NCBI GenBank assembly: GCA_040954595.2
Contig: CM082587.2
Coordinates: 7,440,001 to 7,504,000, forward strand
DNA length: 64,000 nt
Direction: 5' to 3'
Source of the DNA: Balanoglossus misakiensis
Lineage: Eukaryota; Hemichordata
The notes below the pieces were generated by a model. The model was given only the letters and a program-made list of their open reading frames with translations, was not told the DNA's origin and searched no databases. Positions 24,090 through 35,465 of the stretch are shown here, one piece after another. Every line of letters starts with the position of its first letter. Position 1 is the first letter of the stretch. The position numbers were made by a program, and so were the translations under genes.

Positions 24090-25110
24090 GGTACACAGTT
24101 CATTATCGGTCACAACTCAACTGTTTAACATGAACTACCACTGGAATTTTCTTGTTCAACGTTTGAAGGTTTATTAAAAAAGGCATGAAAATTGCGTGCG
24201 AAGTCTGATTGTGTGTACGTGTGCAGTGAAGCGATGCATTGCAGAGACAATATGCGTACGCTCCCTTTGGAATTCAACTTGCTACAATGTTTTACTTCTG
24301 TACTGGCCAGCGATGAAGTAAGGGACCATTCAGTTTTTACGGCTGGGGGGGGGGCGGCAAGTTTGTGTCATCGGTTTTCAAAATCAGGCCGACCCCCTTC
24401 ACCGAAGACCAAAAATGATGACTCCCCTTTGACAGGCCCAAATATATGATGACCCCCCCCACCCACGCCGAAAACATTCGCCGTCCTGATCCTATATACA
24501 CTGTATGCAATAAAGGGAATGAGGCTCCTCACACCTCAATTATAAATGTCCTTAAGTAATTGAAGTATATAATAGTATATCGTTGCAATAAAGAAATCTA
24601 TGAACAAATTAAAATGACAAGTCAATACAATAGTTGATAGAATTGGTAAAACAAGAAAGTGGCGGGGGTGGGCGTGGGGGTGTCCCCCTCCCACATAAGA
24701 AAATTTTGTAAAATACAGTGCTCAAAGTTGCATTTTAATGACCTCAAAAGCAAATTAACTCATTAATGTTAGGGAGGACAAATTTTACTTTTGCCACTCA
24801 ATGTTAGCATCGATGGGGTGTGTGGGTGGGCAAGTGCTATGCCCTGGTACACTAGATGTGGCGAAGAATGAAGGGGTGGGTGTACAGTGCTCAAAGTTGC
24901 ATTTTAATGAACTCAAAAGCAAATTAACTCAATGTTTGGGAGGACCAATTTTACTTTTGCCACTCCACTCAAAGTAAGCATCGGTGGGGTGGGATGGCAA
25001 GTACTCTGCCCTGGTATAGTAAACAAACCAGCCAATAAGTGAAATGTGGCGAAGAATGGGGTGGGTGTTGGAGGGGGTGTCCCCCTCCAACATTAGAAAA
25101 TTTTGTAAAA
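24090..25110. repeat. Cluster of G-rich interspersed repeats
   Basis: The MITE-like stretch at 24090-24260 matches 19000-19280 in part. It is followed by GGGACCATTCAG with G runs and two tandemly placed copies of the GTGCTCAAAGTTGCATTTTA module (near 24717 and 24889), each ending in a GGGTGGG/CCCCCTCC stretch. Confidence 0.65.
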
Positions 25111-25322
25111 TACTACCAATTTCAAAATACCTTGGAAATTCTTTGTGTTCGAGTGTTACAATAAACGTCTCGCACGATAAGAAAAAAAACGTCTAAGTTC
25201 ATGAAACTGAATACCGCACTTTGTTTATTTTGCAACAAAGTTACCGTTTCAAACGTTCGTAATCCCACTGTGAGATTGTCTGTAGTCTTCTCTGAACCTT
25301 GTATGAGGATGTTTTGCACTGA

Positions 25323-25574
25323 CAACCAAGGAAACTTCCTAATGATGAAGAGCAATATATCGAGTATTTAAAACGACAACAAACTCCTTCGATTTCATAC
25401 GAAGAAATTCAACAAAAATTGGCGGAATTTTCGCAAGCAGACGTGTCTATACCCACCGTCTGTCGAAACGTCAGAAATCGTTTGTCCGACAAAACGGGGA
25501 CTTGGAAAAAAATGGCGTGTTGCAAACGACGAGAGTTGTTTAGCGTGTCGAATGCTGCTCTACGAAGCTCGTAG
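25323..25574 (+). pseudogene. Transposase N-terminal helix-turn-helix fragment
   Basis: The frame after an in-frame TGA (25320-25322) reads to TAG at 25572-25574. It contains YEEIQQKLAEF and SIPTVCRNVRNRL followed by TWKKM. That spacing resembles the second helix-turn-helix of Tc1/mariner-type DNA-binding domains. No catalytic DDE/D domain follows, and the frame runs into the inverted repeat at 25535. It is best read as a transposase remnant. Family assignment is by motif memory only. Confidence 0.45.
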
Positions 25575-26310
25575 TTACCTTCTGACCGGGACATTTACGC
25601 TTGAACGGACTGCGTTCCCCCCACTTCAGGTTGGTATATTCCTTTGAAGCAGAGACGTGAATTGCTAGTTCCGCGGGTTGCAGTGTATCCCGTCTGTTGA
25701 ATTTGCTTTTAGAAGAATCAACGTATTGCGAAGAGAGACGATTGAGATGAGAATTAGCGGTGTAGGATAGAGACGACGTACCAAACTGCCATGTTGTATT
25801 CTGAATTTGTGTTGTTGAAATAAATACAACGGAGTGAAAGCAAAATATATGAACTCAGCGTGACAGGCTACATTGTTTGAAAAATAAGGTCGGCGCGTCA
25901 TCGCGCCCAGCGGATTTTTTTTTCAGATCTGGCTTTTTCAACGTGATTGTTTGGCGTTCATTATTAGTATAAATCCATGTTCTTGTTCCGCTATTTCCAT
26001 TCCGAAAACCCTAAAGTTTTAAACGTGTACACTTTGACCAGAAAAGGCCTCAGACACCTTCATATGCTGTCCGGCAGCCGGGGTGGGATATCCGACTGCG
26101 GTGCAGCTCAAAGTGGCGTGGAGCTGGTCATGTTTGGGGCGGTGCAGCCGGTCGGTGGATCGACGTCCCACACTTTCATACCCGCCGGCGTGCAGCAGTC
26201 GGCAAGAACCCATCGGGAGGAACCCAGTCCGTTCAAGCACAAATGTCCCGGTCAGAAGGTAACTACGAGCTTCGTAGAGCAGCATTCGACACGCTAAACA
26301 ACTCTCGTCG
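25535..26310. mobile_element. Element with about 75-bp terminal inverted repeats
   Basis: The right-hand sequence 26228-26310 is the complement of 25535-25605 (for example CGGTCAGAAGGTAACTACGA and TCGTAGTTACCTTCTGACCG). The arms enclose about 620 bp. Both arms read MSRSEGNYELRRAAF on facing strands, a by-product of the inverted repeat. A non-autonomous DNA transposon or an inverted duplication could give this. Confidence 0.55.
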
Positions 26311-26619
26311 TCCGTGCTCGAATCTTCCACCCCTTTCTGTTCACGTCTCTCTCAACACACACTACTTCAACTGGGCATTGGGATGGGAGGCGCCTCTTTA
26401 TGGGGTGCCATGTGTTAACTTATTATTTAGCTAAATTATTTGTTCAAAAGTCGTTATTTAACATACTTATATGTATGTAATTATAGATTTGCAAACCATT
26501 TAAGTCCTGACAATTTATTTATAAATAATTTCAAGTCGATTCAATTATATACATAAAATGTATTTTATGCTCTTTTATTTATATATAATTAATTATTTAT
26601 AATTATTTATAACGTTCAC

Positions 26620-26740
26620 AGAGTTTATCTGTGACGCACGTTTGACATTAGTTTAACTGAGCTCTGTATCAGTTGAAACATAACATGTTGGCCGATTCAA
26701 TACATTGAGGTTAATCATTACCACCAACCCAACAAAGGGT
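26620..26740 (+). repeat. Short interspersed repeat (partner 51670-51800)
   Basis: CACAGAGTTTATCTGTGA and TTGGCCGATTCAATACATTG recur in the same order at 51.7 kb. The sequence that follows at 51.8 kb also recurs at 42.6 kb. Confidence 0.65.
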
Positions 26741-26762
26741 ACGATCTTCCTACACTTGTAAC

Positions 26763-26948
26763 ATGTATTGTGACATGCGCAGTCGAAACTTTAACTTGCA
26801 CCGTATTGTTCTGGTCTCTGGTGTAAAAGTTTTCGCAATCTTATTGTGGTCATACATATACATCCTTAGCGCCGTCGATATGGAAACTGCTTGGAGGAAA
26901 AGTAATCATCAAGAAAACGTTAGTGGGTTTCCTTTTGTACAAATTTAA
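26763..26948 (+). CDS. Possible first exon of a type II membrane protein
   Basis: A 61-codon ATG frame has a basic head (residues 5-14) followed by one hydrophobic stretch (about 15-37, VLVSGVKVFAILLWSYIYIL) and a polar stem, the layout of a Golgi type II anchor. A GTTAGT follows the codon for N in HQEN, so splicing there is possible. No downstream exon can be joined with confidence. The WSCD exon at 35466 is one candidate, on family grounds only. Confidence 0.25.
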   Translation: MYCDMRSRNFNLHRIVLVSGVKVFAILLWSYIYILSAVDMETAWRKSNHQENVSGFPFVQI

Positions 26949-28249
26949 ACATATCTACACATCCAACATGAAGGTCGATGCGTGTCCGAACAACACACAC
27001 CAAGTGAGTATAGTTAGGCTACTGACCCACAGCAAGCAGGAATGACATTCGAGATTGTGCATGTATGTTCCAATATATTTGTGACATATGAAAATTAATA
27101 TTTCCGGTATGTGTTGCAAAATTTAGAATTTACTTGAGGTGCGACAATCGCGGAGCTAGACACATAGTCACGATAGTGCACTAAATTGCATACGACGTGT
27201 CCTTTTTATTGAATTAAGTATTCCTACTGCTGAAATTATTTGAGGTCAAACGAAGAAAGATTCAGTCGGGCGGTCAAGCTAGTTCCCAATATTTTACTTG
27301 CAGCGATTACGATCCGTGGCTACCTGCGGCCAAGTGAAATTCTAAACTATATTGAGACCGATGAATTCGTCTTTTTAACGTTCTTTTGAATCGCAATCAG
27401 GTTGGTGACCCCACATAAGCTTATCATTTGAGTTTGGAGTCCACCAGTTACAGTCATGGAAGGCCTCAACTTTTGCATGAGAATGCGTGATAAGCCATTT
27501 CCAATGTTGGTTTGATTGCTAATGAAACTTTTCGTTTTAATTGTTTCCGAAGTCACATATCCAAGCATTTTGAGAGTGGTGACCCCATGGCAAGAACAGC
27601 AAATTTTGACCAACCGAGTCCAAGAACCGCTCGCACAGTCTCCACAGCGAACGGAGAGGAAAACCTTGCGGGCGAAAATGTCAGTATAGCGGCAAAGTTA
27701 TCCGCGCTGGTTCACGCCACAAAATAACGGGTCTACAATGGTTTCGCTTTCCGTCGATATCAAGATGCCCCAAAATGTAACAATATATGTAATAAGCGTT
27801 TATAGTTAACTCCCTAAATTTTCGGTAAGAAAGCTAACTATTGGTAATCAGATCAGTCGCGCAATATAATAATAAGGTTATTATATTGTGTTAAATACGC
27901 CTACAGTTTCAAGGCGCCCAAACTCACCGCTAATTACCTCTTGCATACTTTGCGACATTTTAATAATAACCTCATAGTATTTAGGCTATAAACAGTATAC
28001 ACACAGATATCAGCCAAATGAAATTATTATGTTGCAACCCTATTTGTCAACCAGTCAACGTGTCATTAACTACATACGTACTTCTCATTCCTATGGTAAC
28101 CTGTGCAATGTTTGAGCCACCCTAGCCATTTTGTTCCAGCGAAGACGATTTTAAAGGTCTCTCACCAGTTTTGCAATATTCAATATGAGGAATATAGGGC
28201 ATTTATTATTATTTTATTACATTTTATCATATTTTACATTTTCCCGTAG
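26949..28249. other. Intergenic / upstream of SGNH hydrolase
   Basis: Probably contains the 5' exon and promoter of the SGNH gene. A candidate exon at 27587-27679 (ATG in CCCATGG context, 31 codons, then GTCAGT) would join in phase, but so could others. Confidence 0.3.
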
Positions 28250-29767
28250 ATTCGAAGTTATCATGCAGCCTGGGACCGACAGCTTCGCAATGACCAGCGG
28301 CCAAACAAACCTACAGTGTGGCGCAGACTTATCGGTTTCTTGGGTTGCTTAATATTGGCATTAGCGGGGACACTGCTTTGGAATTTTAGGGTAAAACGAG
28401 TGATAGAATGGGATATTCCAGCGTCCAATAATCCGACAAGCGACCATTTCAATAGAAATTCGCTGGACTGGCCTATGGTTGAAGAGAAAGTGAGAGCTTA
28501 TAAGTCGCGCGCAGTCGACGTGGAAAATGACATCAAAGCGTTGATGGGCAAATGGAATGTTAGTGATGATATGGTAGATCGAGCGTTGGTTCATGTGACG
28601 TCAACTGAAATAATCACCCAAACGTTTTTGGATGTGATACTCAACGGCAAAGAACTGGTCATCGGTGTAACTGGAGGGTCAATATCGACTGCAACGGCCG
28701 TCGGCAAACAGCATCTCTATGTCACTACATTGGTTGAACTGCTACGCAAATTACTCGGTTCGAACATCACATTACAAAACGCAGCCATTGGAGCGACGTC
28801 TACAGCATTTGCCCTCTACTGTCTGGATGAATATCTTGATCTCGAGCACGTGGACATCCTACTTTGGGAGTTTGCTGTAAATGATTTTTCGATGAAGGTC
28901 GGGTGCTCTCCACAGGACGCATTTACCAGAAAAATTAAACTTCACAACAGTGTCCAACTCGTGTATGTTAACTTTTTAATGGGTAAGAGCCTAAAGGCAA
29001 AACAATGTAAAAACAATGGAGATATCTGTAGTAGGCCATTGAGTGAACACTACGACATACCATCTGTACACATCAGTGATTCTATTTGTGACCAGGTTAA
29101 AGCTGGTAACTACGGAGATTTTGTAAGTCCTCTTGACAGAAATCACCCAAGTATAAAAATGCATGACATGGTTGCTATAATTTTATTTCGCCTTTTTAAA
29201 AATGCATTCAACCAGAAAATTCTTGATGTTGAGTACATGATCAAAACTAGAAATGTACACCATCATTCTATACCTTTTCTTCCAGTTACAGATATACTAA
29301 GTGATCGTTTTAACAGTTCGTATAGTATGAAATCCTTCTGTTATTCAACATCTTTGGCAGAAATAAGCAATAGACGTCCACTGAAACCCATACTTAATCA
29401 AAACTGGAAAATTGTAACGATGACTAATAGATTACTTCGTGTGGATAAAAAACAGTTCTGGGCTTCACAAGAACCTAATAGTACTATTGTAATCCGAATT
29501 CACATTAATGACACTGCAAACAGCACATACCAGATAAAAATCGCGAGCTTAGCTTGTAAGACATGTGGCAAAGCATTTGTCTGGCTAGATGAAGATGTGC
29601 AAAACAAAACATTGTTGTCAACCGGGTTTAAGTTTGGGTTCTGTAGACTCCATGCGGCTATGGGTGGAGTGAAAACAGGCAACCATACTGTCAGTATCCA
29701 GGCAACTGCAGGATCTGTCCAAATAGTTGCAGTTATTGCTGTGAAAGAACCCACATACATTGTGTAA
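28250..29767 (+). CDS. SGNH/GDSL-like hydrolase, type II membrane protein (main exon)
   Basis: The frame is open from a pyrimidine-rich acceptor (TTTTCCCGTAG, exon start 28250) to TAA at 29765. No ATG precedes the membrane anchor, so translation must begin in an upstream exon. Taking the GTG at 28316 as residue 1, a hydrophobic anchor spans about 5-22. The four SGNH blocks follow: GGS at 120-122 (nucleophile Ser122), Gly159 in NAAIGA, EFAVND with Asn189, and DRNHPS with Asp274 and His277. GGS instead of GDS is tolerated in parts of this superfamily. The C-terminal 180 residues have many N-glycosylation sequons and no domain I recognise. The likely role is an esterase or acyltransferase in the Golgi lumen or at the cell surface; the substrate is unknown. 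AATAAA overlaps the stop codon. Confidence 0.75.
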   Translation: MRSYHAAWDRQLRNDQRPNKPTVWRRLIGFLGCLILALAGTLLWNFRVKRVIEWDIPASNNPTSDHFNRNSLDWPMVEEKVRAYKSRAVDVENDIKALMGKWNVSDDMVDRALVHVTSTEIITQTFLDVILNGKELVIGVTGGSISTATAVGKQHLYVTTLVELLRKLLGSNITLQNAAIGATSTAFALYCLDEYLDLEHVDILLWEFAVNDFSMKVGCSPQDAFTRKIKLHNSVQLVYVNFLMGKSLKAKQCKNNGDICSRPLSEHYDIPSVHISDSICDQVKAGNYGDFVSPLDRNHPSIKMHDMVAIILFRLFKNAFNQKILDVEYMIKTRNVHHHSIPFLPVTDILSDRFNSSYSMKSFCYSTSLAEISNRRPLKPILNQNWKIVTMTNRLLRVDKKQFWASQEPNSTIVIRIHINDTANSTYQIKIASLACKTCGKAFVWLDEDVQNKTLLSTGFKFGFCRLHAAMGGVKTGNHTVSIQATAGSVQIVAVIAVKEPTYIV

Positions 29768-29865
29768 TAAAGAATGGTGATGTTAACGTTTTTCTTAGAT
29801 TAAACACAATCATCTCTCAGCTCTAGATATTGCAATCAAAACGATATTTTTTTCTTTTATCAGTG

Positions 29866-29903
29866 GCCAGGAGTGTGAAAACACCCTTTCTCACACTCCT
29901 GGC
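29866..29903. repeat. Short perfect-stem hairpin downstream of SGNH gene
   Basis: GCCAGGAGTGTGAAAA pairs with TTCTCACACTCCTGGC across a six-base loop, with one mismatch. It lies 100 bp past the stop codon and may be in the 3' transcript region or a MITE trace. Confidence 0.5.
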
Positions 29904-30569
29904 ACGCTGGGAATGTGAGAACAATCCATCACTCTCAGTCACTTCAAATTTTGAGTGTGTCCTGTAGTGCTCGCTCTCTCCGCCTCAATTTTCCCACCCG
30001 CCCGCCCTCAACAAACAAGATGTGCATTTGCAGATTTACAGTGGTTTTCTGGTCGATTGTAACCTTTTTCATCCATGTATTTTGCAATGGTCTTTTCATC
30101 ATTGTGAGTTGATATTCCTAGTTGTGTTGGCCTGCAAGAGCCCCCAGTTCACGTAAATAAATAATGGCTCTTGCCTTCAGCTGCCAAACCTGTGTCCTTG
30201 TTTTGTGTGTTAGAGAGATTTCAAGTAATTTATTTTTAATATCATTAATTAATACTCCTATTTTGGCATCTTTTGTGAAAATTTCAAGAAAATGACAATA
30301 TTGTGATACTGTTTTCTCAAAATTCTACAAGTAAGGCTATGGAATGTGATAACCACGCACTGTGCCTCGGTAGTCATCTACCTTTATGCGGTTATCTAGT
30401 TTGGTTGCGGAATCTAAAGGGGTCACTTTGAAGTCAAGGACCCATTTCAAGTCTTCACAACTGTGATTTGACCAATACACCGAAGTAATGTGTCCATTCG
30501 GAAATTACAAGTTTCGATCTAATGTTCATTAAGAGACAAGATGATGTCGAGCTTAAAGGTATGTTGAGT
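29904..30569. other. Intergenic with an old interspersed repeat
   Basis: 30215-30420 resembles 55890-56040 (TTTTGTGAAAATTTCAAGAA, GTAAGGCTA...GATGTGATA). There is no supported gene. Confidence 0.45.
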
Positions 30570-31047
30570 CATAAAATTAACAAGTTCGTTCGAAATCAAA
30601 CCACATCTCAAATTTTGGATGCAGCTGCTGAACCTTTAATGAAACCATCTCCTCGTTCGCATAATCTATTCAAATTCAAGTATGTTATTTTCGATCCATA
30701 CGGTTATGTCATCATGTATTCTGTTAGTGACCGTTTTACTCTAGGTGCAAGAAAGTGGTCAAACTCAAACAATTTCACGTGCAAAATCCCTTCTTTCCAA
30801 TGATAAGCTATCAAAGCATCCTCCGGTCGCACACTATACGCATTGTAAATTATAAATACAAGGTTGCGCCAGATTGGTAACTTATTTACAATATACAGCC
30901 TAGTGGTGGTGCTTGTAAATTCATGTAGCATGTTCCGCCAACTGGTGTTCGGGAACAGGCGGCTTGGTGAGGAGACCGTGGCAAATGAAGATGAAAGAAA
31001 ATAATCGCATCGAGGTCATCTAAGCCATAAAAGGTTACACAATCAAT
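30570..31047 (+). pseudogene. Decayed copy of the unrecognised two-exon gene at 36559-37311
   Basis: 30625-30731 matches exon A of the 36.5 kb gene up to YSVSD, then diverges. 30823-31047 matches its intron end and exon B, but the exon B frame stops where CAA has become TAA (in ATC TAA GCC), and the acceptor ATGCAG reads ATGTAG. The middle of the unit has been lost. Confidence 0.6.
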
Positions 31048-31070
31048 GCACACCTCAAACACCGGTTTTT

Positions 31071-31650
31071 AGGTCCCATTGGTATATACCATGGGACCTT
31101 ATGGGATCGGTTGCGTCTGTATGTATGTATGTATGGATGGATGTATGGATATATGGATGTATGTCTGTATGTCCGTCCACATCAAAAATTTGAAAACCGC
31201 TGCGTGTATCACCTTGATATTTGGTGTGCAGCTGTAGATGGGAGTTTGTTCAAATGAAGGTGTCATCGCCAAAAATATGCAAATTAGCTGGAAAATGTGA
31301 ATTTGGTCAAAACTCAGTAGCTCAAGAACTACTGGTCAGATTGCTTTGCAAAGTGGTGTGTATTTACTTTATTGGATTGTTTTAATTAGGCAGGAAGTCC
31401 CCTCCTGTGATTGATTTACACAGCAAATTCCTGAATGATTACAAAACTGGCTAAGTTTTGAAGAGGCCAGCTGTTCTATTTAGTGTATGTACAGTACATA
31501 TGCCATTGGCAGCTTATGGGTCAGTCAGTGTTTGCCCATTGATCTCTCACTATGTGTGTGTGTGTCTGTCTGTCTGTATATGGCCATGTACTCCGGTGTA
31601 GACTTTTTCTTGTGTAATCACTCAATGGGACCACCGTGTCCTTGACGCGA
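31071..31650. repeat. Repeat with GGTCCCATTGG/CCATGGGACC palindrome
   Basis: A palindrome at 31071-31099 is followed by a TATG/TGGA-rich tract and unique-looking AT-rich sequence with a TGTG/TCTG microsatellite at about 31555-31580. I see no gene. Confidence 0.45.
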
Positions 31651-31659
31651 TTTTCTTAT

Positions 31660-32170
31660 GTAGGTATGGCGACCTTTACGAGAATTTAAAATTTTCGATA
31701 TCATAGGTTATTGGCAGCCTTCAGAAATGGCAGTTTTAACAAAAATAATTAATGATATACCCTTTTCCGTACCTGTTTCGGTGTGAACGATGGTGTTATA
31801 CATTAAAGAAAAAACAACTGTAATTTTTTACTGTTGCCATTAAAGCGAATTGAGCTCCACAGAAGGAATTCACTGACCAACGATTTTCAGTCCTTTGGCC
31901 AGAAGACCTGTGTGTTCACTGCCTGTACTGTATGCTGTATGCCATTTGCTGCAGAACGCAGTTATTCCCCGAAAAATAAAGCTTCAGTATCGTTTTTCTG
32001 AAATTTGACAGGACGATAACTGGTGCAAATACCTCCAGCGTGATACTTGAACTTTGTATTTTCCAGTGTGAATTAAAACACCATTTTTGAGGATGCATTT
32101 AAAATAAACGGTTAATTTTCACTTTATTATTTACAATAGTCTGTTTGAATAAATATTATCTGATTGGACG
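31660..32170 (+). repeat. Interspersed repeat, modular family (copy 2)
   Basis: Parallels 20660-21390 from GTAGG...TTTACGAGAA through ATAACTGGTGCAAATACCTCC, with an internal deletion before TTTCCAGTGTGAATTAAAA. Confidence 0.7.
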
Positions 32171-32521
32171 AGAGCTCAATCCAGCGATGCTAAAATACTC
32201 AACAATGCACTGCTAAAACGGGCCCCTGAACTTGCATACGGCAGCAAAAATGTGCGGTTAAACCACAGTCTCGCGTGTTTAAACCAAATAAATAAAACAA
32301 AAAAACTTGAATTAACGGACGTTTTATTTTGGAACTGCTCTGTGGAAATATTTGTCACTTTGCCCGTCTTGTCACTTTTTGTCGTCTGCTTCATGTCTAA
32401 TGCTCGTGTTTACATTCATCGTCGCCATGTTGGTTCACGATCGTAATTTCTCTTTCTGACGCCGTTTCGGTAAGAAAATGACACTGATATGCCACAAAAA
32501 CAATTGTTGATATAATATAAT

Positions 32522-32663
32522 AGCAATAACCCCCGCCTCAGTCGGGTATACACTCGATTTGGGTACAATTCGCTCCATATAGCACTCGCCTGACGGCTCG
32601 AGCTATATGTCTCGAATTGTACCCAAATCTCGTGTATACCCGCCTGCGGCGGGGGTTATTGCT
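32522..32663. repeat. Palindromic MITE, AGCAATAACCCCC ends
   Basis: The arms AGCAATAACCCCCGCC and GGCGGGGGTTATTGCT enclose inner inverted segments GGGTATACAC and TTGGGTACAATTCG. A half-site of the same family is at about 46300-46345. It interrupts the modular repeat between 32170 and 32680. Confidence 0.75.
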
Positions 32664-32679
32664 TAAATAATGTTTCATT

Positions 32680-32960
32680 GGTGTAGGCTGCCAGCTGTGC
32701 TTTTTCCCATGGTAGCAAGCTCGCGCGACCTTTTAGACACTGACGTACCGACACTGTGCCTACAGTCTACACTTTATTTATGTAGCTGCAGGCACAGCGA
32801 AGGTATGGTCATGTTTAAACAAGGTCACGCGAGCTCGCGTTCGACCAGGGCATGCAACTTGATATGTTGTTAGCCATTTTATGTATTATGTCATTCACAA
32901 AAAACTTTGAGAGGGGCGATGTCGTTTACATATTTTTTTTTATTTGTTGTTGGGTAACCA
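32680..32960 (+). repeat. Interspersed repeat, modular family
   Basis: GTAGGCTGCCAGCTGTG joins directly to the CGCGACCTTTTAGACACTGA module of 22190. It shows how modules of the same family are joined differently in each copy. Confidence 0.65.
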
Positions 32961-33414
32961 CAAATAACCTAGTCCATATAGTGGATGTATACTGTATATA
33001 CTTTTAGTCTTTTAGCAAAACTGCTTCGTCGAAAAGTGCATGCGTAATGAAATAGTAGCGGAGAGGAAGACGGCTTGGATTCGAAGTGTAGACATAATAA
33101 GATGAAATGTAGATGAATTCAAAAAGAAGAGAGAAATTGGGTGTTCTTAGGAAGCTTTTTTCAATAAGAGTGTCTAAAACCTCGTATACAATGCTGAGTC
33201 AGCACTATTCTTGCACTCCTCACGCTACAGTTTTCCCAAGCTGAAAATATCAGCCATCTCAACATGAAGCATGGTGACGTACTATGTTTCTTTGATCATT
33301 TAACAAAGCTACCAATTGAAAGAAAAGGACAATATGATGGGTATGATGGACGACAGTAATCTGTCACGCATGTGATCAATAAGACGGCTGCTTCTAAAAG
33401 TCCACACCAGTCCA
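32961..33414. other. Intergenic, no recognisable feature
   Basis: No exon with family features and no partner sequence seen. Confidence 0.35.
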
Positions 33415-33636
33415 CACTTCGGCCGGGTATATCGAGTTTTGTTTGCAACGTTTCACGCCAGAGTTATGTATGCTGGGGTTTGTTTGCTCACTTCGGCCGG
33501 GTATATCGAGTTTTGTTTGCAACGTTTCACGCCAGAGTTATGTCTGCTGGGTTTTGTCTGCTCACTTCGGCCGGGTATATCGAGTTTTGTTTGCAACGTT
33601 TCACGCCAGAGTTGTGTCTGCTATGTTTTTGTTTGA
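33415..33636. repeat. Three tandem copies of a 74-bp unit
   Basis: Units begin CACTTCGGCCGGGTATATCG at 33415, 33489 and 33563 and are nearly identical. As 74 is not a multiple of three, all three frames stay open with similar peptides; this is not evidence of coding. Confidence 0.9.
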
Positions 33637-33744
33637 ATGTTCTGCTTCCGTAATGGTATACCTTAGCGTGCGCGTGGTAGCGTGAAATATCACCGGTGGT
33701 GTTTCACACTAACCGTTGTGATATTCACGTCAAACGTCATTAGG

Positions 33745-34215
33745 GGGAGGTGATATCAGCACGAACACATAAGACGAAATTGGATCTAGGTCAACTGGGC
33801 GTCTAGTGGGCAAATTACTTCTCATCTACAGAATTGCGCGAGTGCTCATCCATTGCCCATGTTCATTTGAAAAAGACACCATGCTTAATTTAATTCGTGA
33901 ACGTGAAGAGTCTCATTTACCGACCCTTGCTGAATCGGGACGGGAGCAACAGGCAACAAGTGGAGTTCAGTTTCCAGTAACTCTGCTTCTGAATTGTCAG
34001 AAAATCACGCTTTTTGTAATAAAAAAACAAGTCTCTCTCTCTCGCTGCCCTTTTCCCATTAATTATGTTTGATGCAAGACATCGTTTATATTATTCTACA
34101 TGTGGATATATAGTGAATCATCGTTTGACCACAAACAACATCCATCCCGTTTGTAGGAAATGAGAGTAAAAATCTTGTGTTTACAAGTGGGATGGAAGTT
34201 GTGTTTGGTGTAATG
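33745..34215. repeat. Mixed repeat: 39.9/41.5-kb-type segments plus AAAGGGAC-family MITE (34027-34215)
   Basis: GACCCTTGCTGAATCGGGAC recurs at 41.5 kb and the TAGTGGGCAAATT...CATCTACAGAATT segment at 39.9 kb. A degenerate MITE follows, with ATTAATTATGTTTGATGCAA and an inverted right half. Confidence 0.6.
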
Positions 34216-34661
34216 CCATATTATGACATGCAAATTATGAAAAAATACGCAAGGGTGCCAATGTGTGCACCCGGCCGTCAGAATATCAAATGGGATGTCA
34301 TTTTGAACACATTTTAGTTGAACGCCGAGCAATTGTTCATTAAAGTGTAGAGGCAACTCGGTGTTAATATGACTTCTGTGTAAGCAGTAATTGATTCGAA
34401 TATTTGTTTTAAACAGGTGCATGGTATGGAATCAACACGAGGGATGTAACTGTGTTACAGAAAGCTCTTATTCAGGCTTTCTATAAATTTGGATATTTTT
34501 ATCATCGATATTTGTAATTTTGCCTTCATGGAGCATTCACATTTTATGAGGAGTGGAGAAATGCAAAACCTGCCGCCCGTCGAATTGCTTTTTTTCTTAA
34601 TAATGACCCCCTAAATTTATACTGTTAAATGTGACACACATGCACCCATTCTGTTCGCTGA
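34216..34661. other. Intergenic, no recognisable feature
   Basis: AT-rich. A short 3' continuation of the MITE is possible. I see no gene. Confidence 0.35.
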
Positions 34662-35149
34662 TCACAACAGGACAGCATTGTCACAAAGAGAGGATTACTG
34701 CATCAAATTTGATGAAACCATCTCACAAAGTAATGATCGTACCATCTATAAGGCATCTCATTTACCTGTTCATTTCTATATTTTAGTGATTTTCTAATTA
34801 GTGCTATATTTCTGAAATTACTGTGACGAAACTTACTGCAAATATTAATGAGACCTAGATGTGACTGTACTTCAAGTAATACATTTTCTACAAAAGATAT
34901 CATTATCACAACAGGACAGCATTGTCACAAAGAGAGGACTACTGCATCAAATTTGATGAAACCATCTCACAAAGTAATGATCGTACCATCTATAAGGCAT
35001 CTCATTTACCTGTTCATTTCTATATTTTAGTGATTTTCTAATTAGTGCTATATTTCTGAAATTACTGTGACGAAACTTACTGCAAATATTAATGAGACCT
35101 AGATGTGACTGTACTTCAAGAAATACATTTTCTACAAAAGATATCATTT
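34662..35149. repeat. 244-bp tandem duplication
   Basis: The unit starting TCACAACAGGACAGCATTGT at 34662 restarts at 34906 with only single-base differences, so the duplication is recent. Confidence 0.9.
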
Positions 35150-35465
35150 ACATAACTATAGAAAAACGCCTAGTGCAACTTTACATACTAGTAATTATGC
35201 TTTAATTATTTTAATAATGCATGGAATATTCGAGTGGACAAACATTACATTTTGCAGTTACTGTATGTCTTATGCATGTTTGAGCTGCACAACGTCTTTT
35301 AGATTTACATTTTAGAAGCAGTTTTCTTTTCCCTCAGTGTTGTGTTAGAGCTGCAAATTATCTGTTTAGCGCTAGCGCTGCCATTTGTTTTCTCTGCATT
35401 TAATCTCAAATCTGCACTACATATAGTAAAGATAGACTACTCATGTGTGTATGTCTTCTATTCAG

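Noticed and set aside
28263-28352. ATG at 28263 as start of the SGNH gene
   Set aside because: It is out of frame with the hydrolase and stops after about 30 codons.
33372-33685. Three overlapping frames with repeated SSFVCNVSRQS-type peptides
   Set aside because: Produced by the 74-bp tandem repeat read in three frames; no family features.
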